NCBI GenBank assembly: GCA_031257115.1
Contig: JAIRPF010000199.1
Location: forward strand, 1-41,371
DNA from: Accumulibacter sp.
GTDB lineage: Bacteria; Pseudomonadota; Gammaproteobacteria; Burkholderiales; Rhodocyclaceae
DNA: 41,371 bases
Direction: 5' to 3'
The notes under the pieces are model-generated. The model was not told where the DNA came from and did not search any database. It worked only from the letters and a program-made list of their open reading frames with translations. Position numbers and translations under genes: made by a program. Below are positions 25,091 through 33,510 of the stretch, one piece after another; position 1 is the first letter of the stretch; each line of letters starts with the position of its first letter.

Positions 25091-25348
25091 CTATTCGACC
25101 GCCAGCAGCCGCATGGCGGCCTGCGTGGGCGACATCCGGCCTTCGAGGACTTCCCGGTCGATTTTCGACAGGCGCGCCTTGACCTCCGGGTTTCCATGGA
25201 ACGCGCGCCGGATCTGCTCGATGATCATGTTGTGGATCGCGTCGAGACTCTGCTGTTGGCGGCGGCGTCCGAACAGACCGGGGATCGCGGCGATTCCCGC
25301 GACGGCCGCGGCCATCGCGCCTTGTTTGTCCGTATTGCGTCTTTTCAT
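25091..25348 (-). CDS. 85-residue chimera: receptor signal-peptide start plus MeaB C-terminal tail
   Basis: The first 20 or so residues (MKRRNTDKQGAMAAAVAGIA) copy the start of the receptor at 22932-24989. From about residue 25 (LFGRRRQQQ) to the end (MSPTQAAMRLLAVE) it copies the MeaB C-terminus, about 70% identical by eye. The upstream AGGAG-type leader is also shared. Equivalent bases are 350-359 bp apart, so a tandem duplication of the segment spanning the meaB 3' end to the receptor 5' end created it. The frame is intact, with a good ribosome-binding site. It could be a relic still read by ribosomes, or a small protein able to mimic the MeaB dimerisation tail. A functional signal peptide is doubtful because the hydrophobic stretch is cut short and followed by RRR. 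Confidence 0.6.
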   Translation of the reverse strand: MKRRNTDKQGAMAAAVAGIAAIPGLFGRRRQQQSLDAIHNMIIEQIRRAFHGNPEVKARLSKIDREVLEGRMSPTQAAMRLLAVE

Positions 25349-25413
25349 TTGCTACTCTCCTTTTCCTGATGGAAATTGCGCTCTCAAAGAAACAAAACAC
25401 CGCGGCTCAACGG

Positions 25414-26601
25414 TCACGGCCCGAAAAATCCTTCGCCTCCCTTTTCCACGGCGAGCAGGCGCGTGGCGGCCAGGGTTGGCGACATGCGGCCTTCGATGAC
25501 CTCCCGCTCGATCCCCGGCAGGCGCGCCCTGACCCCGGAGTTTCCATAGAACGCGCGCCTAATCTGTTCGAGGATCAGGTTGTGCATCCAGTCGAGGTTC
25601 TGTTGCTGGCGGCGGCGCTCGAATACGCCGGAGACCGTGGTGCTCGCGCGGAAAGCCTCGACCGCGCGCCACAGTTCGTCGATGCCCTCGCCGGTGTAGG
25701 CCGAGCAGGCGAGCGCCTGCGTTTTCCACCCTTCCGTCGACGGCTGGAGGTAGCGCAGGATGCGTTCGTAGTCGGCGCGGGCGGCGGCGGCGCGCGTCTT
25801 GTTGTCGCCGTCGGCCTTGTTGACCACGATGAGGTCGCAGCGCTCCATGACGCCCTTCTTGATGCCCTGCAACTCGTCGCCCGCGCCGGCGATCTGGAGG
25901 AGCAGGAAGAGGTCGACCATCGAGCGGACGGTGATCTCGCTCTGGCCGACGCCGACCGTTTCGACGAGGATCACGTCGAAGCCGGCCGCTTCGCAGACGA
26001 TCATCGTCTCGCGGCTTTTGCGCGCCACGCCGCCGAGCACGCCGCCGGAGGGCGACGGGCGGATATAGGCGTTGCGGTTGCGCGAGAGCTGCTCCATGCG
26101 CGTCTTGTCGCCGAGGATGCTGCCGCCGGTGACGCTGCTGGAGGGATCCACCGCCAGCACGGCGAGCCGGCGGCCTTGCCCGCACAGGCGCAGTCCGAGC
26201 GTTTCGATCAGCGAGCTTTTGCCGGAACCGGGCACGCCCGTGATGCCGACGCGGATCGTTTGCCCGGCGTGGGGAATCAGGCGCGTGAGCATTTCCTGCG
26301 CCTTTTCCTGGTGGCGCTCGGCGTTGCTTTCGACGAGCGTGATCGCGCGCGCGAGCACGCTCCGGTCGCCCGACAGCACGCCGTCGACGTAATCGTCGAT
26401 GGCAAGCTCCGGACGTTTCCCGCGCGCCGGAAAAGTGGTGATTTCCCTCGCGGTGACTTCCGCCGCCGCGCCGCCGGGCAAGCCGTCGTGCCGGCTCTTG
26501 ATCCCCGGCATGACGTTGGTGGTAAAGCCTTCCGCCTCGCCGGCCCGCTCCGGCACCCATTCGGGGCGGTGGTGCGTGTCATGCGCGTTTTCGCCGTTCA
26601 T
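25414..26601 (-). CDS. meaB: MeaB/ArgK-type G-protein chaperone of methylmalonyl-CoA mutase
   Basis: A GTPase that gates cofactor loading and protects methylmalonyl-CoA mutase from inactivation. In 395 residues: Walker A GVPGSGKSS at about 122-130, the family-specific VDPSSSVTGGSILGDKTRM, the switch segment VETVGVGQSE, the guanine-specificity motif NKAD at about 261-264, and a C-terminal helical dimerisation tail. The ATG at 26601 is chosen because AGGGGA lies five bases upstream and the frame further up is repeat-derived. The N-terminus is about 60-80 residues longer than most MeaB proteins. It directly follows the mutase genes, as in many bacteria, but the 165-bp gap is filled with an inverted repeat. 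Confidence 0.95.
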   Translation of the reverse strand: MNGENAHDTHHRPEWVPERAGEAEGFTTNVMPGIKSRHDGLPGGAAAEVTAREITTFPARGKRPELAIDDYVDGVLSGDRSVLARAITLVESNAERHQEKAQEMLTRLIPHAGQTIRVGITGVPGSGKSSLIETLGLRLCGQGRRLAVLAVDPSSSVTGGSILGDKTRMEQLSRNRNAYIRPSPSGGVLGGVARKSRETMIVCEAAGFDVILVETVGVGQSEITVRSMVDLFLLLQIAGAGDELQGIKKGVMERCDLIVVNKADGDNKTRAAAARADYERILRYLQPSTEGWKTQALACSAYTGEGIDELWRAVEAFRASTTVSGVFERRRQQQNLDWMHNLILEQIRRAFYGNSGVRARLPGIEREVIEGRMSPTLAATRLLAVEKGGEGFFGP

Positions 26602-26627
26602 CCGCGTCCCCTGTCGATTCATTTCAT

Positions 26628-26748
26628 TGACCACGGGAAACACGGAGGGCGCGGAGAAAGGCAAAACCCTGAAAATTCCGTCCGGCGAAATTTGCTCGTC
26701 ATGCAATGCTCCATCTTTCTCCATGTTCTCCGTGCTCTCCGTGAGCGA
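26628..26748. repeat. Inverted ACGGAG-type repeat between scpA and meaB
   Basis: ACCACGGGAAACACGGAGG (from about 26630, continuing GCGCGGAGAAAGG) and the facing CTTTCTCCATGTTCTCCGTG (from about 26715) form long imperfect complementary arms around a 45-bp loop. The mutase-meaB message would therefore carry a large hairpin just upstream of the meaB ribosome-binding site. Related single or paired copies lie near 2090, 6750, 22400 and 32600. Confidence 0.65.
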
Positions 26749-26766
26749 TGCTTTTCCCGCGTTCCA

Positions 26767-28941
26767 TCAGCCATCGAGCGCCGCGTTGAGTTTTTCCAGC
26801 ACCTTCCGGGCCGCCACGGGGATCACGGTGCCCGGCCCGAAGATCAGCGCCGCGCCGTTCTGGTAGAGGAAGTCGTAGTCCTGCGCCGGAATGACGCCGC
26901 CGATGCAGGCCAGGATGTCGCCGCGCCCGCGTTCTTCGAGCGCCCGCACGAGCTGCGGCAAAAGCGTGTTGTGCCCGGCGGCGAGCGAGCTGAAGCCGAC
27001 GACGTGCACGTCGTTTTCCACGGCCATGTCGGCGGCCTCCTCCGGCGTCATGAACAGGGGACTCACGTCGACGTCGAAACCGAGATCGGAGAACGCCGTG
27101 GCGATCACCTTGGCGCCCCGGTCGTGCCCGTCCTGGCCGATCTTGGCGACCAACATGCGCGGACGCCGTCCGTGTCTTTGTTCGAATTCGGCGCACATCG
27201 TCTGCACCGTCGCCAGTTCCGCGTTCTCGGCGTATTCGGCGCTATAGACGCCGGAAATCGAGCGGATCACCGCCTTGTGGCGCGGAAAGACTTCCTCGAT
27301 GGCGTCCGATATTTCGCCCAGACTGGCGCGCGCCTTGGCCGCCTCGACCGCGAGTTCGAGCAGGTTGCCGTTCTCGCGCGACTCGGCGGCGCGGGTGATC
27401 GCGCGGAGCAGTTGGCGCACGCGCGCGTTGTCGCGCCCGGCCTTGAGCTTCTTCAGGCGTTCGATCTGCGCGGCGCGCACGGCGGTGTTGTCGATCGACA
27501 GAATGTCGATCGGGTCCTCGTGTTCCAGCCGGTATTTGTTGACGCCGATGATCGGTTCGGCGCGCGAATCGATGCGCGCCTGCCGGCGCGCCGCCGCTTC
27601 TTCGATACGCATTTTGGGCAGGCCGGTTTCGATGGCCTTGGCCATGCCGCCGAGCTTTTCGACTTCGACGATGTGGCCCCACGCTTTCTTGCGCAACTGG
27701 TCGGTCAGCCATTCGACATAGTACGAACCGCCCCACGGGTCGATCGACTTGCAGATGCCGGTCTCGCTTTGCAGGTAGATTTGCGTGTTGCGGGCGATCC
27801 GCGCGGAAAAGTCGGTCGGCAGCGCGATCGCCTCGTCGAGCGCGTTGGTGTGCAGCGACTGGGTGTGACCGAGCGTCGCGGCCATCGCCTCGATGCAGGT
27901 GCGCGCGACGTTGTTGAACGGGTCCTGCTCCGTGAGGCTCCAGCCCGAAGTCTGCGAATGCGTGCGCAGCGCCAGCGATTTCGGGTTCCTGGGATTGAAC
28001 TGCTTCAGGAGCTTGGCCCACAGCAGGCGGCCGGCGCGCAGCTTGGAAACCTCCATGAAATGATTCATGCCCTCGGCCCAGAAGAAGGAGAGACGCGGCG
28101 CGAACTTGTCGACGTCGATGCCGGCGGCGATGCCGGTGCGCACGTATTCGAGGCCGTCGGCGATGGTGTAGGCGAGTTCGATGTCCGCCGTCGCGCCGGC
28201 TTCCTGCATGTGGTAGCCGGAAATGCTGATGCTGTTGAACTTGGGCATGCACTTCGAGGTGTACTCGAAGATGTCGCCGATGATGCGCATCGAGCCTTTC
28301 GGCTCGTAAATGTAGGTGTTGCGCACCATGAATTCCTTGAGGATGTCGTTCTGGATCGTGCCCGAAAGCTGATCGAGACGCGCGCCCTGCTCCAGCCCGG
28401 CGACGATGTAAAAAGCCAATACCGGCAGCACCGCGCCGTTCATGGTCATCGAAACGGACATTTCGGAGAGCGGAATCCCGGAAAAGAGGATTTCCGCGTC
28501 GAGGATCGAATCGACCGCGACGCCGGCCTTGCCGACGTCGCCGACGACGCGCGGATGGTCGGAATCGTAGCCCCGGTGCGTGGCGAGGTCGAAGGCCACC
28601 GACAATCCCTTCTGTCCCATCGCCAGGTTGCGGCGATAGAAGGCGTTGCTCTCCTCCGCCGTCGAAAAACCCGCGTACTGGCGGATCGTCCAGGGCCGCT
28701 GCACGTACATCGTCGGGTACGGGCCGCGCAGGTTGGGCGCGATGCCGGCCGAAAAGCCCAGATGCTCGATACCGGCGGTATCCTCCTCGGTATAGAGCGC
28801 CTTGACCGGAATCTGCTCGTTGGTCATCCACACCGGCGCTTCGCCGGCGCGCGCCGCGAACGCCTTCTCCCAGGCTTTTTCGCTGACCGCCCGCATGGCC
28901 GGACGGTAGGCCATTTCACTGAAATTCGGAAACGTGCTCAT
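26767..28941 (-). CDS. scpA: Methylmalonyl-CoA mutase large (B12-binding) subunit
   Basis: Adenosylcobalamin-dependent interconversion of succinyl-CoA and (R)-methylmalonyl-CoA, used in propionate formation or degradation. The 724-residue protein has the N-terminal TIM-barrel domain ([20 protein letters not shown], and the active-site region with [15 protein letters not shown]), a linker, and a C-terminal cobalamin domain with the base-off DxHxxG motif in [11 protein letters not shown] at about residue 604. This identifies the catalytic subunit (MutB/McmA2). The ATG at 28941 lies five bases after the small-subunit stop, and the ribosome-binding GGGTGA overlaps that stop. It therefore forms a translationally coupled pair with the small subunit. 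Confidence 0.97.
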   Translation of the reverse strand: MSTFPNFSEMAYRPAMRAVSEKAWEKAFAARAGEAPVWMTNEQIPVKALYTEEDTAGIEHLGFSAGIAPNLRGPYPTMYVQRPWTIRQYAGFSTAEESNAFYRRNLAMGQKGLSVAFDLATHRGYDSDHPRVVGDVGKAGVAVDSILDAEILFSGIPLSEMSVSMTMNGAVLPVLAFYIVAGLEQGARLDQLSGTIQNDILKEFMVRNTYIYEPKGSMRIIGDIFEYTSKCMPKFNSISISGYHMQEAGATADIELAYTIADGLEYVRTGIAAGIDVDKFAPRLSFFWAEGMNHFMEVSKLRAGRLLWAKLLKQFNPRNPKSLALRTHSQTSGWSLTEQDPFNNVARTCIEAMAATLGHTQSLHTNALDEAIALPTDFSARIARNTQIYLQSETGICKSIDPWGGSYYVEWLTDQLRKKAWGHIVEVEKLGGMAKAIETGLPKMRIEEAAARRQARIDSRAEPIIGVNKYRLEHEDPIDILSIDNTAVRAAQIERLKKLKAGRDNARVRQLLRAITRAAESRENGNLLELAVEAAKARASLGEISDAIEEVFPRHKAVIRSISGVYSAEYAENAELATVQTMCAEFEQRHGRRPRMLVAKIGQDGHDRGAKVIATAFSDLGFDVDVSPLFMTPEEAADMAVENDVHVVGFSSLAAGHNTLLPQLVRALEERGRGDILACIGGVIPAQDYDFLYQNGAALIFGPGTVIPVAARKVLEKLNAALDG

Positions 28942-28945
28942 CTTT

Positions 28946-31126
28946 TCACCCTATGTATTTGTCGTGCAGTTTTCTGTTGATCTCGTAGCAATTGGCGCGC
29001 ACGTGGATGTAGTCGTCCACGCCGGCGGCGTTGAACGCCTCGGTCGCCTCGGGCGGCTGCTTGCCGGCGACGATGACCGTGGTATCGGGCTTGACCGCCT
29101 TGATGCGCCGGGTCAGTCTCGGCACATAATCGGGATAGGTGGCGTCGGTCGAACAGATCACCGCCACCAGCGCGCCGGAAGCGAACATCGCGTCGGCGGC
29201 CGCCTCGACGGTCTCGAAGCCCTCGTTGCCGAGCACCTCGAAACCCGCCACTTCAAAGAAGCCGCGCGAAAAATCCGCGCGCGGCTTATGCTGCGGAATC
29301 GGCCCCATGTTGGCGAGGAAAATGCGCAGCTTGCGGCCCTCCCCGGCGAATTTCGTCTCGACCCGCCGGCGCAGGTTCTCGAACGATTCGGCGAGGCGCG
29401 CGATCCTGAGCGGCGGCGCTTCCGGCCGGGCGGCGTCGAGTCCGGCGAGCACCTCGGAGAGTTCGCCGAGCGTCGCGCCGCTGGCGACCGCGTCGATCGC
29501 CAGTTCCACCGCGTCGCCGCCCGCGCCGGAAAAACCTTCTTCGATCCGGGTCAGGTCGAAACCGAGTGAAAAAAGCCGGTACGCGCGCCGTTGCCCGGCC
29601 ACTTCGTCCACGCGCGCCTTCTTCAGCGCGGCGCGGTCGACGCGCGGCGCTTCGATCTTCTTCTCGGCCAGGTTGGCGTACATGTTGGTGCCAAGGATCA
29701 CGTCGACGCGCGTCTCGACGGCCTTCGCGCGCTTCGCGGCGGTCGCCGCCGCCATCGCCCTCGGCGCGCCGGCCGCGAGCGCGGCGGCCATGCCGCCGTT
29801 CTTTTCGATGTCCTGGAAGAGCCGCCACGCGGTCTCGGCGAACTCGTGCGTCAACCTTTCGATGGTGTAGGAGCCGCCGCCCATGTCGATCGGCATGACG
29901 AAACGCGCTTCCTCTTGCAGCATGATTTGCGCGTTGCGCGCGATGCGCCGCGAAAAACGGTCGGGCGTGCGGATCGGCTCGTCGAACGGCGCGAGGTGCA
30001 TACTGTCAACGCCGCCCACCGCGCCGGAAAAACCTTCGCTCGTCACGCGCAGCATGTTCACGTAAGGGTCGAAAACCGTCTTGTTGAACGCCGAGGAGCG
30101 GGCATGGAGGGTCATCTTGCGCGCCTCGTCCGATCCGCCGAACGCTTCGACGATTTGCGCCCACAGGATGCGCGCGGCGCGCAGCTTGGCGATCTCCATG
30201 AAGAAATTCGAGCCGAGCGAGAGACCGAAACGGATGCGCGGCGCGACCTCGTCGACCGTCAATCCGCGCCGGATCGTCTCGCGCAGGTATTCGGTCGCGG
30301 TCGCCAGCGCGAAAGCGACTTCCTCCGTCGAACTCGCGCCGGCGTCGTGGTACGGATGGCCCCGCGCGAGAATCGTTTGCAGTTTCGGCGCTTTCTTCAG
30401 CGCCCACGCGGTGGTCTGGTACAGGCAGTCATAAGCCGTGCCGAGCGAGACGGCGAGTTTTCCGTCGGCGGCCAGCTCGCCGAGCGGATCGCCGCCGACG
30501 CAGCCTTCGAGTCCGTAAATGTGATTGACGCCTTTCCCGTTGTCCTGCAACGCGACGGCCAGCATGGCCAGGAGCGGCAGGGCGGCCGCGCCCGCGTGGC
30601 AATGCACGGCGACGCGCGCCAGATCGATGTCGCGGAAAAGCGTCGCCACGTCGGCGAGCGTCGCGAGCGAGACGCCGCGCGCGCCCACCTCGTCATCGGG
30701 CGCGTCCGCCGGATCCTGCCCGGCGCGCGTCGGGGAATCGAGCACGATATTGAGCGCCGTCTGGCCGCGCGCGATGTCGTGGCGCGCTTCCTCGTTGAAC
30801 TCCCTCGGAAAGGCCAGCGTGATTTCCTGACTGATGCGCCACGGCTCTCCAATAAAACCGTTGGGCCGCGCGCCGCGCGCGAAGGGCGGAAAGCCGGGCT
30901 TCGCGCCGAGATGCGGCAATCCCGCGATGTCCTCGGCGCAATAGATCGGCTGGATGGTCAGGCCCTCGCAGGTCTTGGTATACATGACCTTGTCGAAGGG
31001 CGCGCCCTTGAGCGCGGCGACCGCCTCTTCCTTCCAGCGCGCCTTGTCCGGCGTTTCGAATTCGGCGAAAAAGCCGCGCTCGGCATCGATCGCCGTGATG
31101 TCGACCGCCGCGGTCTGGTCTTCCAT
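28946..31126 (-). CDS. mutA: Methylmalonyl-CoA mutase small subunit
   Basis: The non-catalytic partner of the heterodimeric methylmalonyl-CoA mutase. The 726-residue protein resembles the large subunit in its barrel domain ([37 protein letters not shown]-like region, [14 protein letters not shown]) but lacks the DxHxxG cobalamin motif; the equivalent site reads [19 protein letters not shown], as expected of the small subunit. The ATG at 31126 has AGGAG about nine bases upstream and matches the family start; the frame extends further without support. It is the first gene after the tandem cobalamin riboswitches, with a 470-nt untranslated stretch in between. Confidence 0.95.
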   Translation of the reverse strand: MEDQTAAVDITAIDAERGFFAEFETPDKARWKEEAVAALKGAPFDKVMYTKTCEGLTIQPIYCAEDIAGLPHLGAKPGFPPFARGARPNGFIGEPWRISQEITLAFPREFNEEARHDIARGQTALNIVLDSPTRAGQDPADAPDDEVGARGVSLATLADVATLFRDIDLARVAVHCHAGAAALPLLAMLAVALQDNGKGVNHIYGLEGCVGGDPLGELAADGKLAVSLGTAYDCLYQTTAWALKKAPKLQTILARGHPYHDAGASSTEEVAFALATATEYLRETIRRGLTVDEVAPRIRFGLSLGSNFFMEIAKLRAARILWAQIVEAFGGSDEARKMTLHARSSAFNKTVFDPYVNMLRVTSEGFSGAVGGVDSMHLAPFDEPIRTPDRFSRRIARNAQIMLQEEARFVMPIDMGGGSYTIERLTHEFAETAWRLFQDIEKNGGMAAALAAGAPRAMAAATAAKRAKAVETRVDVILGTNMYANLAEKKIEAPRVDRAALKKARVDEVAGQRRAYRLFSLGFDLTRIEEGFSGAGGDAVELAIDAVASGATLGELSEVLAGLDAARPEAPPLRIARLAESFENLRRRVETKFAGEGRKLRIFLANMGPIPQHKPRADFSRGFFEVAGFEVLGNEGFETVEAAADAMFASGALVAVICSTDATYPDYVPRLTRRIKAVKPDTTVIVAGKQPPEATEAFNAAGVDDYIHVRANCYEINRKLHDKYIG

Positions 31127-31567
31127 GAATGTGCTCTCCTTGAAGGTTCCGTCAGTTGATTTCAAATCGCGTGTTCCGCCGGGCGCTTCCGCCCGGCAAC
31201 CGCGCATGGGGTGCCGCCTCCACCGTCGCGGCCATCATGTCCAGTGGAGCTTTGGCGGCTTCGGCGACATTGATCGGAGGCGTCAGGCGGGCTGTCGCCC
31301 GGCCCGACGCCGAATCGGGAGAAAAAGAAAGAGAACGCGAAAGACCGCGTTCCGCGCCGCCGCGCGTGGACGGCGGACGCGCGCAAAAGACGCGCTCCGG
31401 CGGAACGGCAAACATTTCAGCGGGAAAACCGCCCTGGCGTCGCACGATCAGACTCCCTCGTCTGACCTTCTGCCCGAATGGCGGCTGATTGAACCGGGCG
31501 GAACCATGATCTGCCGCCCTTTCGTTTCCGGCCGCCCTCCGCACCCCACAGAAGGTCGATTGCACCG
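31127..31567 (-). other. Long leader between riboswitch and mutA
   Basis: This 441-nt stretch has no supported gene. A frame here gives Ser/Arg/Pro-rich low-complexity protein. Several GC-rich inverted repeats occur, for example around 31360-31385. Positions 31391-31412 carry CTCCGGCGGAACGGCAAAC, similar to 31889-31907 downstream of the other riboswitch, suggesting that riboswitch plus spacer were duplicated together. It may regulate or may be the residue of a lost gene. Confidence 0.4.
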
Positions 31568-31587
31568 GCCGCCGGACTTCCGGCGGC
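31568..31587 (-). terminator. Hairpin just after the first riboswitch (expression platform candidate)
   Basis: A perfect palindrome, GCCGCCGGA-AG-TCCGGCGGC, nine bp of stem, nine bases downstream of the B12 box. No U-run follows, so it is not a classical intrinsic terminator; Rho-dependent termination or an anti-structure role is possible. Confidence 0.4.
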
Positions 31588-31596
31588 GCTTCGAGC

Positions 31597-31842
31597 GACA
31601 GGCCGGTCTCCGGACTCGCGAGGAGGGCCGGAGAATCCGGCTCCCGATGACACCACCTTCCCAGGCCGTTCGCGCGCGTCGTCGACGCCACGTAGCGGCC
31701 CAGTGGTCGGCTCTTCCGGGGAGGAAAAGCCTTGGCGCATCCTTGCTCGCCTACCGTTGCGGGGGCAGTCGGGGCTTGGCGGCCAGGCCGCGCACCCCAT
31801 TCCCGTTTCACCCGTCAGCGAAGCTGAACGGGCACCTGTCGA
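31597..31842 (-). promoter_or_regulatory. Cobalamin riboswitch 1 (proximal to mutA)
   Basis: Read on the minus strand the region has the adenosylcobalamin-class order: ACAGGTGCCCG at the 5' end (about 31840), GGGTGAAACGGGAA, the CCCCGCAACGGTA core (31765-31752), GACCACTGG, GGGAAGG, and the B12 box AGTCCGGAGACCGGCCTG near the 3' end (31615-31598). These match the known conserved elements closely. B12 binding normally switches expression off. The first intact gene downstream is mutA at 31126. Confidence 0.92.
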
Positions 31843-31954
31843 TCCATCCACTACCGCCGTTCTCCGGCGCAAGGCCCGCGAGGGCCACGCTCCGGCGAAC
31901 GGCGAAACAATCCAGAACCCAGGGAGAAATTTGCCGCGTCGCGCGGCGACAGGA

Positions 31955-31977
31955 GTTCGGAACGAAACACTCCGAAC
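31955..31977 (-). terminator. Hairpin after the second riboswitch
   Basis: GTTCGGA and TCCGAAC form a 7-bp stem with a 9-nt loop, about 45 nt downstream of the riboswitch 2 B12 box. No U-run follows. It may belong to the expression platform. Confidence 0.3.
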
Positions 31978-32018
31978 GGCCGGCCCCACCCCACCCCGGG
32001 GTACACCAAACCTCGATT

Positions 32019-32206
32019 TCTGGGCCGGTCTTCTGACTCGCCGTCATCCTCCTTCAGCGCCTTCCCATGCAAAACGCACAGTGGTTCTCACCGAAGTCGT
32101 CGGGCCTACAGCAGCGGGGGCTGTGCCGGAATATCCACGAGACTGGAATCACCGGCTTCCCGTTTCACCCTGCGCCACGGTCGCGGAGCAGGGCACCCAA
32201 AAACAG
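32019..32206 (-). promoter_or_regulatory. Cobalamin riboswitch 2 (promoter-proximal)
   Basis: A second adenosylcobalamin-type riboswitch lies 177 nt upstream of the first on the same strand. It shows GGTGCCCTG at the 5' end, GGGTGAAACGGGAAGCCGGT, CAGCCCCCGCTGCTGTAGGC (a variant of the usual core), AACCACTGTG, ATGGGAAGGCGC and the B12 box AGTCAGAAGACCGGCCCA (32038-32021). It begins at the predicted transcription start of the promoter at 32213-32241. The core is more divergent than in riboswitch 1. Confidence 0.92.
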
Positions 32207-32212
32207 GAGGGC

Positions 32213-32241
32213 ACTCTATGCCCGTTCCGGATGTCTGTCAA
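32213..32241 (-). promoter_or_regulatory. Promoter of the cobalamin-riboswitch leader
   Basis: On the minus strand a perfect TTGACA (32241-32236), a 17-bp spacer and TAGAGT (32218-32213) form a near-consensus sigma-70 promoter. The implied start near 32206 coincides with the 5' end of riboswitch 2. No comparable promoter is visible between the two riboswitches, so both are probably read in one transcript. Confidence 0.8.
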
Positions 32242-32260
32242 TGTTCGGAAAACCGCAGCA

Positions 32261-32468
32261 TCAGAAAAACCGCGCCGCGCCTTGCGCCCTGATACGCGCC
32301 GCCTCCCGAATCGCTTCCTTGCAGTCTTTTTTCGAGACCATCGCAAAGCGGCATTTGCCGTTGCTCAGTCTTGCCCAGGGTTCGCCGATCGGCATCTGGG
32401 CGACGAAATCGGGGTAAAACCAATCGGTGGAGGTGTAATACGGAGAAAACCCCGGAGCGTTTTCGATT
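32261..32468 (-). pseudogene. 3' fragment of an unidentified gene
   Basis: An open frame ending in TGA at 32261 encodes a protein-like tail (FSPYYTSTDWFYPDFVAQMP, then EPWARLSNGKCRFAMVSKKD and a charged helix ending AARFF). The frame is cut at about 32460 by a repeat end (GTTTTCGATTCAAG), so the 5' part appears lost; an internal ATG at 32395 could still start a 44-residue peptide. I do not recognise the family. The riboswitch promoter lies 20 bp downstream of its stop. Confidence 0.4.
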
Positions 32469-32690
32469 CAAGTGACGGCCATTCCATTTCCCGTCATTTC
32501 CACGTTCGCGGGAATGACGGGAATTTTGGGGCGTTTGATTCGAGAACGCTCTGAAACCGGGATTCTCTCCATGTTTTCCGCGCTTCTCGCGGCGAATGTT
32601 TCTGGTTCTCGCCCTTGCTTTTCACCGCGCTCGCCGTGGTCGATCGACTTCCGCTTTTCTCCGCGCGCTGTCCGGCGAACGCGCGCCGTT
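32450..32690. repeat. Composite repeat end plus ACGGAG-type repeat
   Basis: GTTTTCGATTCAAG (near 32459) and GTTTGATTCGAGAACGCTC (near 32533) face each other around a degenerate dRS3-like palindrome at 32496-32515. This makes a short element of about 95 bp with inverted ends. It is followed at about 32565-32660 by CTCCATGTTTTCCGCG and CGCTCGCCGTGGTCGATCG units related to the 26628-26748 repeat. It lies between the MerR gene and the gene fragment. Confidence 0.6.
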
Positions 32691-32700
32691 CGTTCCGCGG

Positions 32701-33510
32701 TCACGGCCCGGAGACTCGTACCGACGCTCTCGCCAGATAATCGTCGGGAGTCTTGATGCTGATTTCATCGTGCAGGTAAATGACGTGCACGGGGCCGGAA
32801 AGAGTCAGGGAATGCTCGTCCGCGTAGGCTTTCATCCGCAGGGGCAAGTCGCCCATTTCCCCGTAATAGCCGCGCGTGTAGCCGATCAGATAGTTTCCGG
32901 CCTCGCATTTGTCGTTACCCGATGGGTCCGCGGAAAAAAACCGCGCCGGCAGGGAGGGCCTTTGCAGAAAACGATCCATGTCCTCGAAATACCCGCCCAC
33001 GGGATAATTGAGGTTGATGCGCAGCTTGGGCGCCTGTTCGCAAAACTGGATGTAACTCCGGTAGAACGCCTCGTCCATGTCGTCGACCTGGTTGGGATCT
33101 CCGAGAACGACGCGCATCTCATCCTTGGCGAGGACGGAAATTCTACCCGTGTCCGCCGAGAGTCCTTCCTTGATCAGCTTGCGGAAGGTGTGGACCACCG
33201 AATAGGCTTCGTACAGGCGACGCAAATCCGCGTCCAGTTTGAATTCCTGCTGTTCGATCAAATCCAGAATGTCCTGGGGCGCGCGGCGCACGCCCAGCTC
33301 GCTGATCCGCTTCAGGGGAAATTTCAGGCTGCTCAACACGTTGATCAGGTTGACGGTGACGATTTGCGTGGGAGAGTAATAGCGGTATCCGTTGTCCCCC
33401 CGCTTGACCGGTGAAAACAGGCCAATCTCATCGTAATACCGCAGCGTGGAGTCCTCGATACCCGTGAAGGCGGAAAATTTCTTGATGGACAACAAGTTTT
33501 TATCGCTCAT
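32701..33510 (-). CDS. MerR-family transcriptional regulator with C-terminal effector domain
   Basis: A 269-residue one-component regulator. Residues about 7-75 are a MerR winged helix-turn-helix (LLSIKKFSAFTGIEDSTLRY YDEIGLF, then NGYRYYS), followed by a dimerisation helix at about 80-120 and a C-terminal region at about 125-269 that resembles GyrI-like/BmrR-type small-molecule binding domains. There are no metal-site cysteines of the MerR/CueR kind. The ATG at 33510 has AGGAGA four bases upstream and begins the canonical domain. It is divergent from the PEP-CTERM gene at 33955; MerR proteins often control a divergent neighbour, so that gene is a candidate target. The ligand is unknown. Confidence 0.88.
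   Translation of the reverse strand: MSDKNLLSIKKFSAFTGIEDSTLRYYDEIGLFSPVKRGDNGYRYYSPTQIVTVNLINVLSSLKFPLKRISELGVRRAPQDILDLIEQQEFKLDADLRRLYEAYSVVHTFRKLIKEGLSADTGRISVLAKDEMRVVLGDPNQVDDMDEAFYRSYIQFCEQAPKLRINLNYPVGGYFEDMDRFLQRPSLPARFFSADPSGNDKCEAGNYLIGYTRGYYGEMGDLPLRMKAYADEHSLTLSGPVHVIYLHDEISIKTPDDYLARASVRVSGP

Noticed and set aside
26602-26724. N-terminal extension of MeaB
   Set aside because: It translates the ACGGAG-type inverted repeat and lacks a ribosome-binding site.
25369-28980. 1203-codon plus-strand open frame opposite scpA and meaB
   Set aside because: It is the antisense shadow of strongly conserved mutase and MeaB genes in GC-rich DNA; its translation is Arg/Ala/Val/Asp-rich with no domain, and it has no ribosome-binding site.
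31152-31811. 219-codon minus-strand frame over riboswitch 1 and its leader
   Set aside because: It reads through the riboswitch aptamer with low-complexity Arg/Pro/Ser-rich translation, and no family is recognisable.
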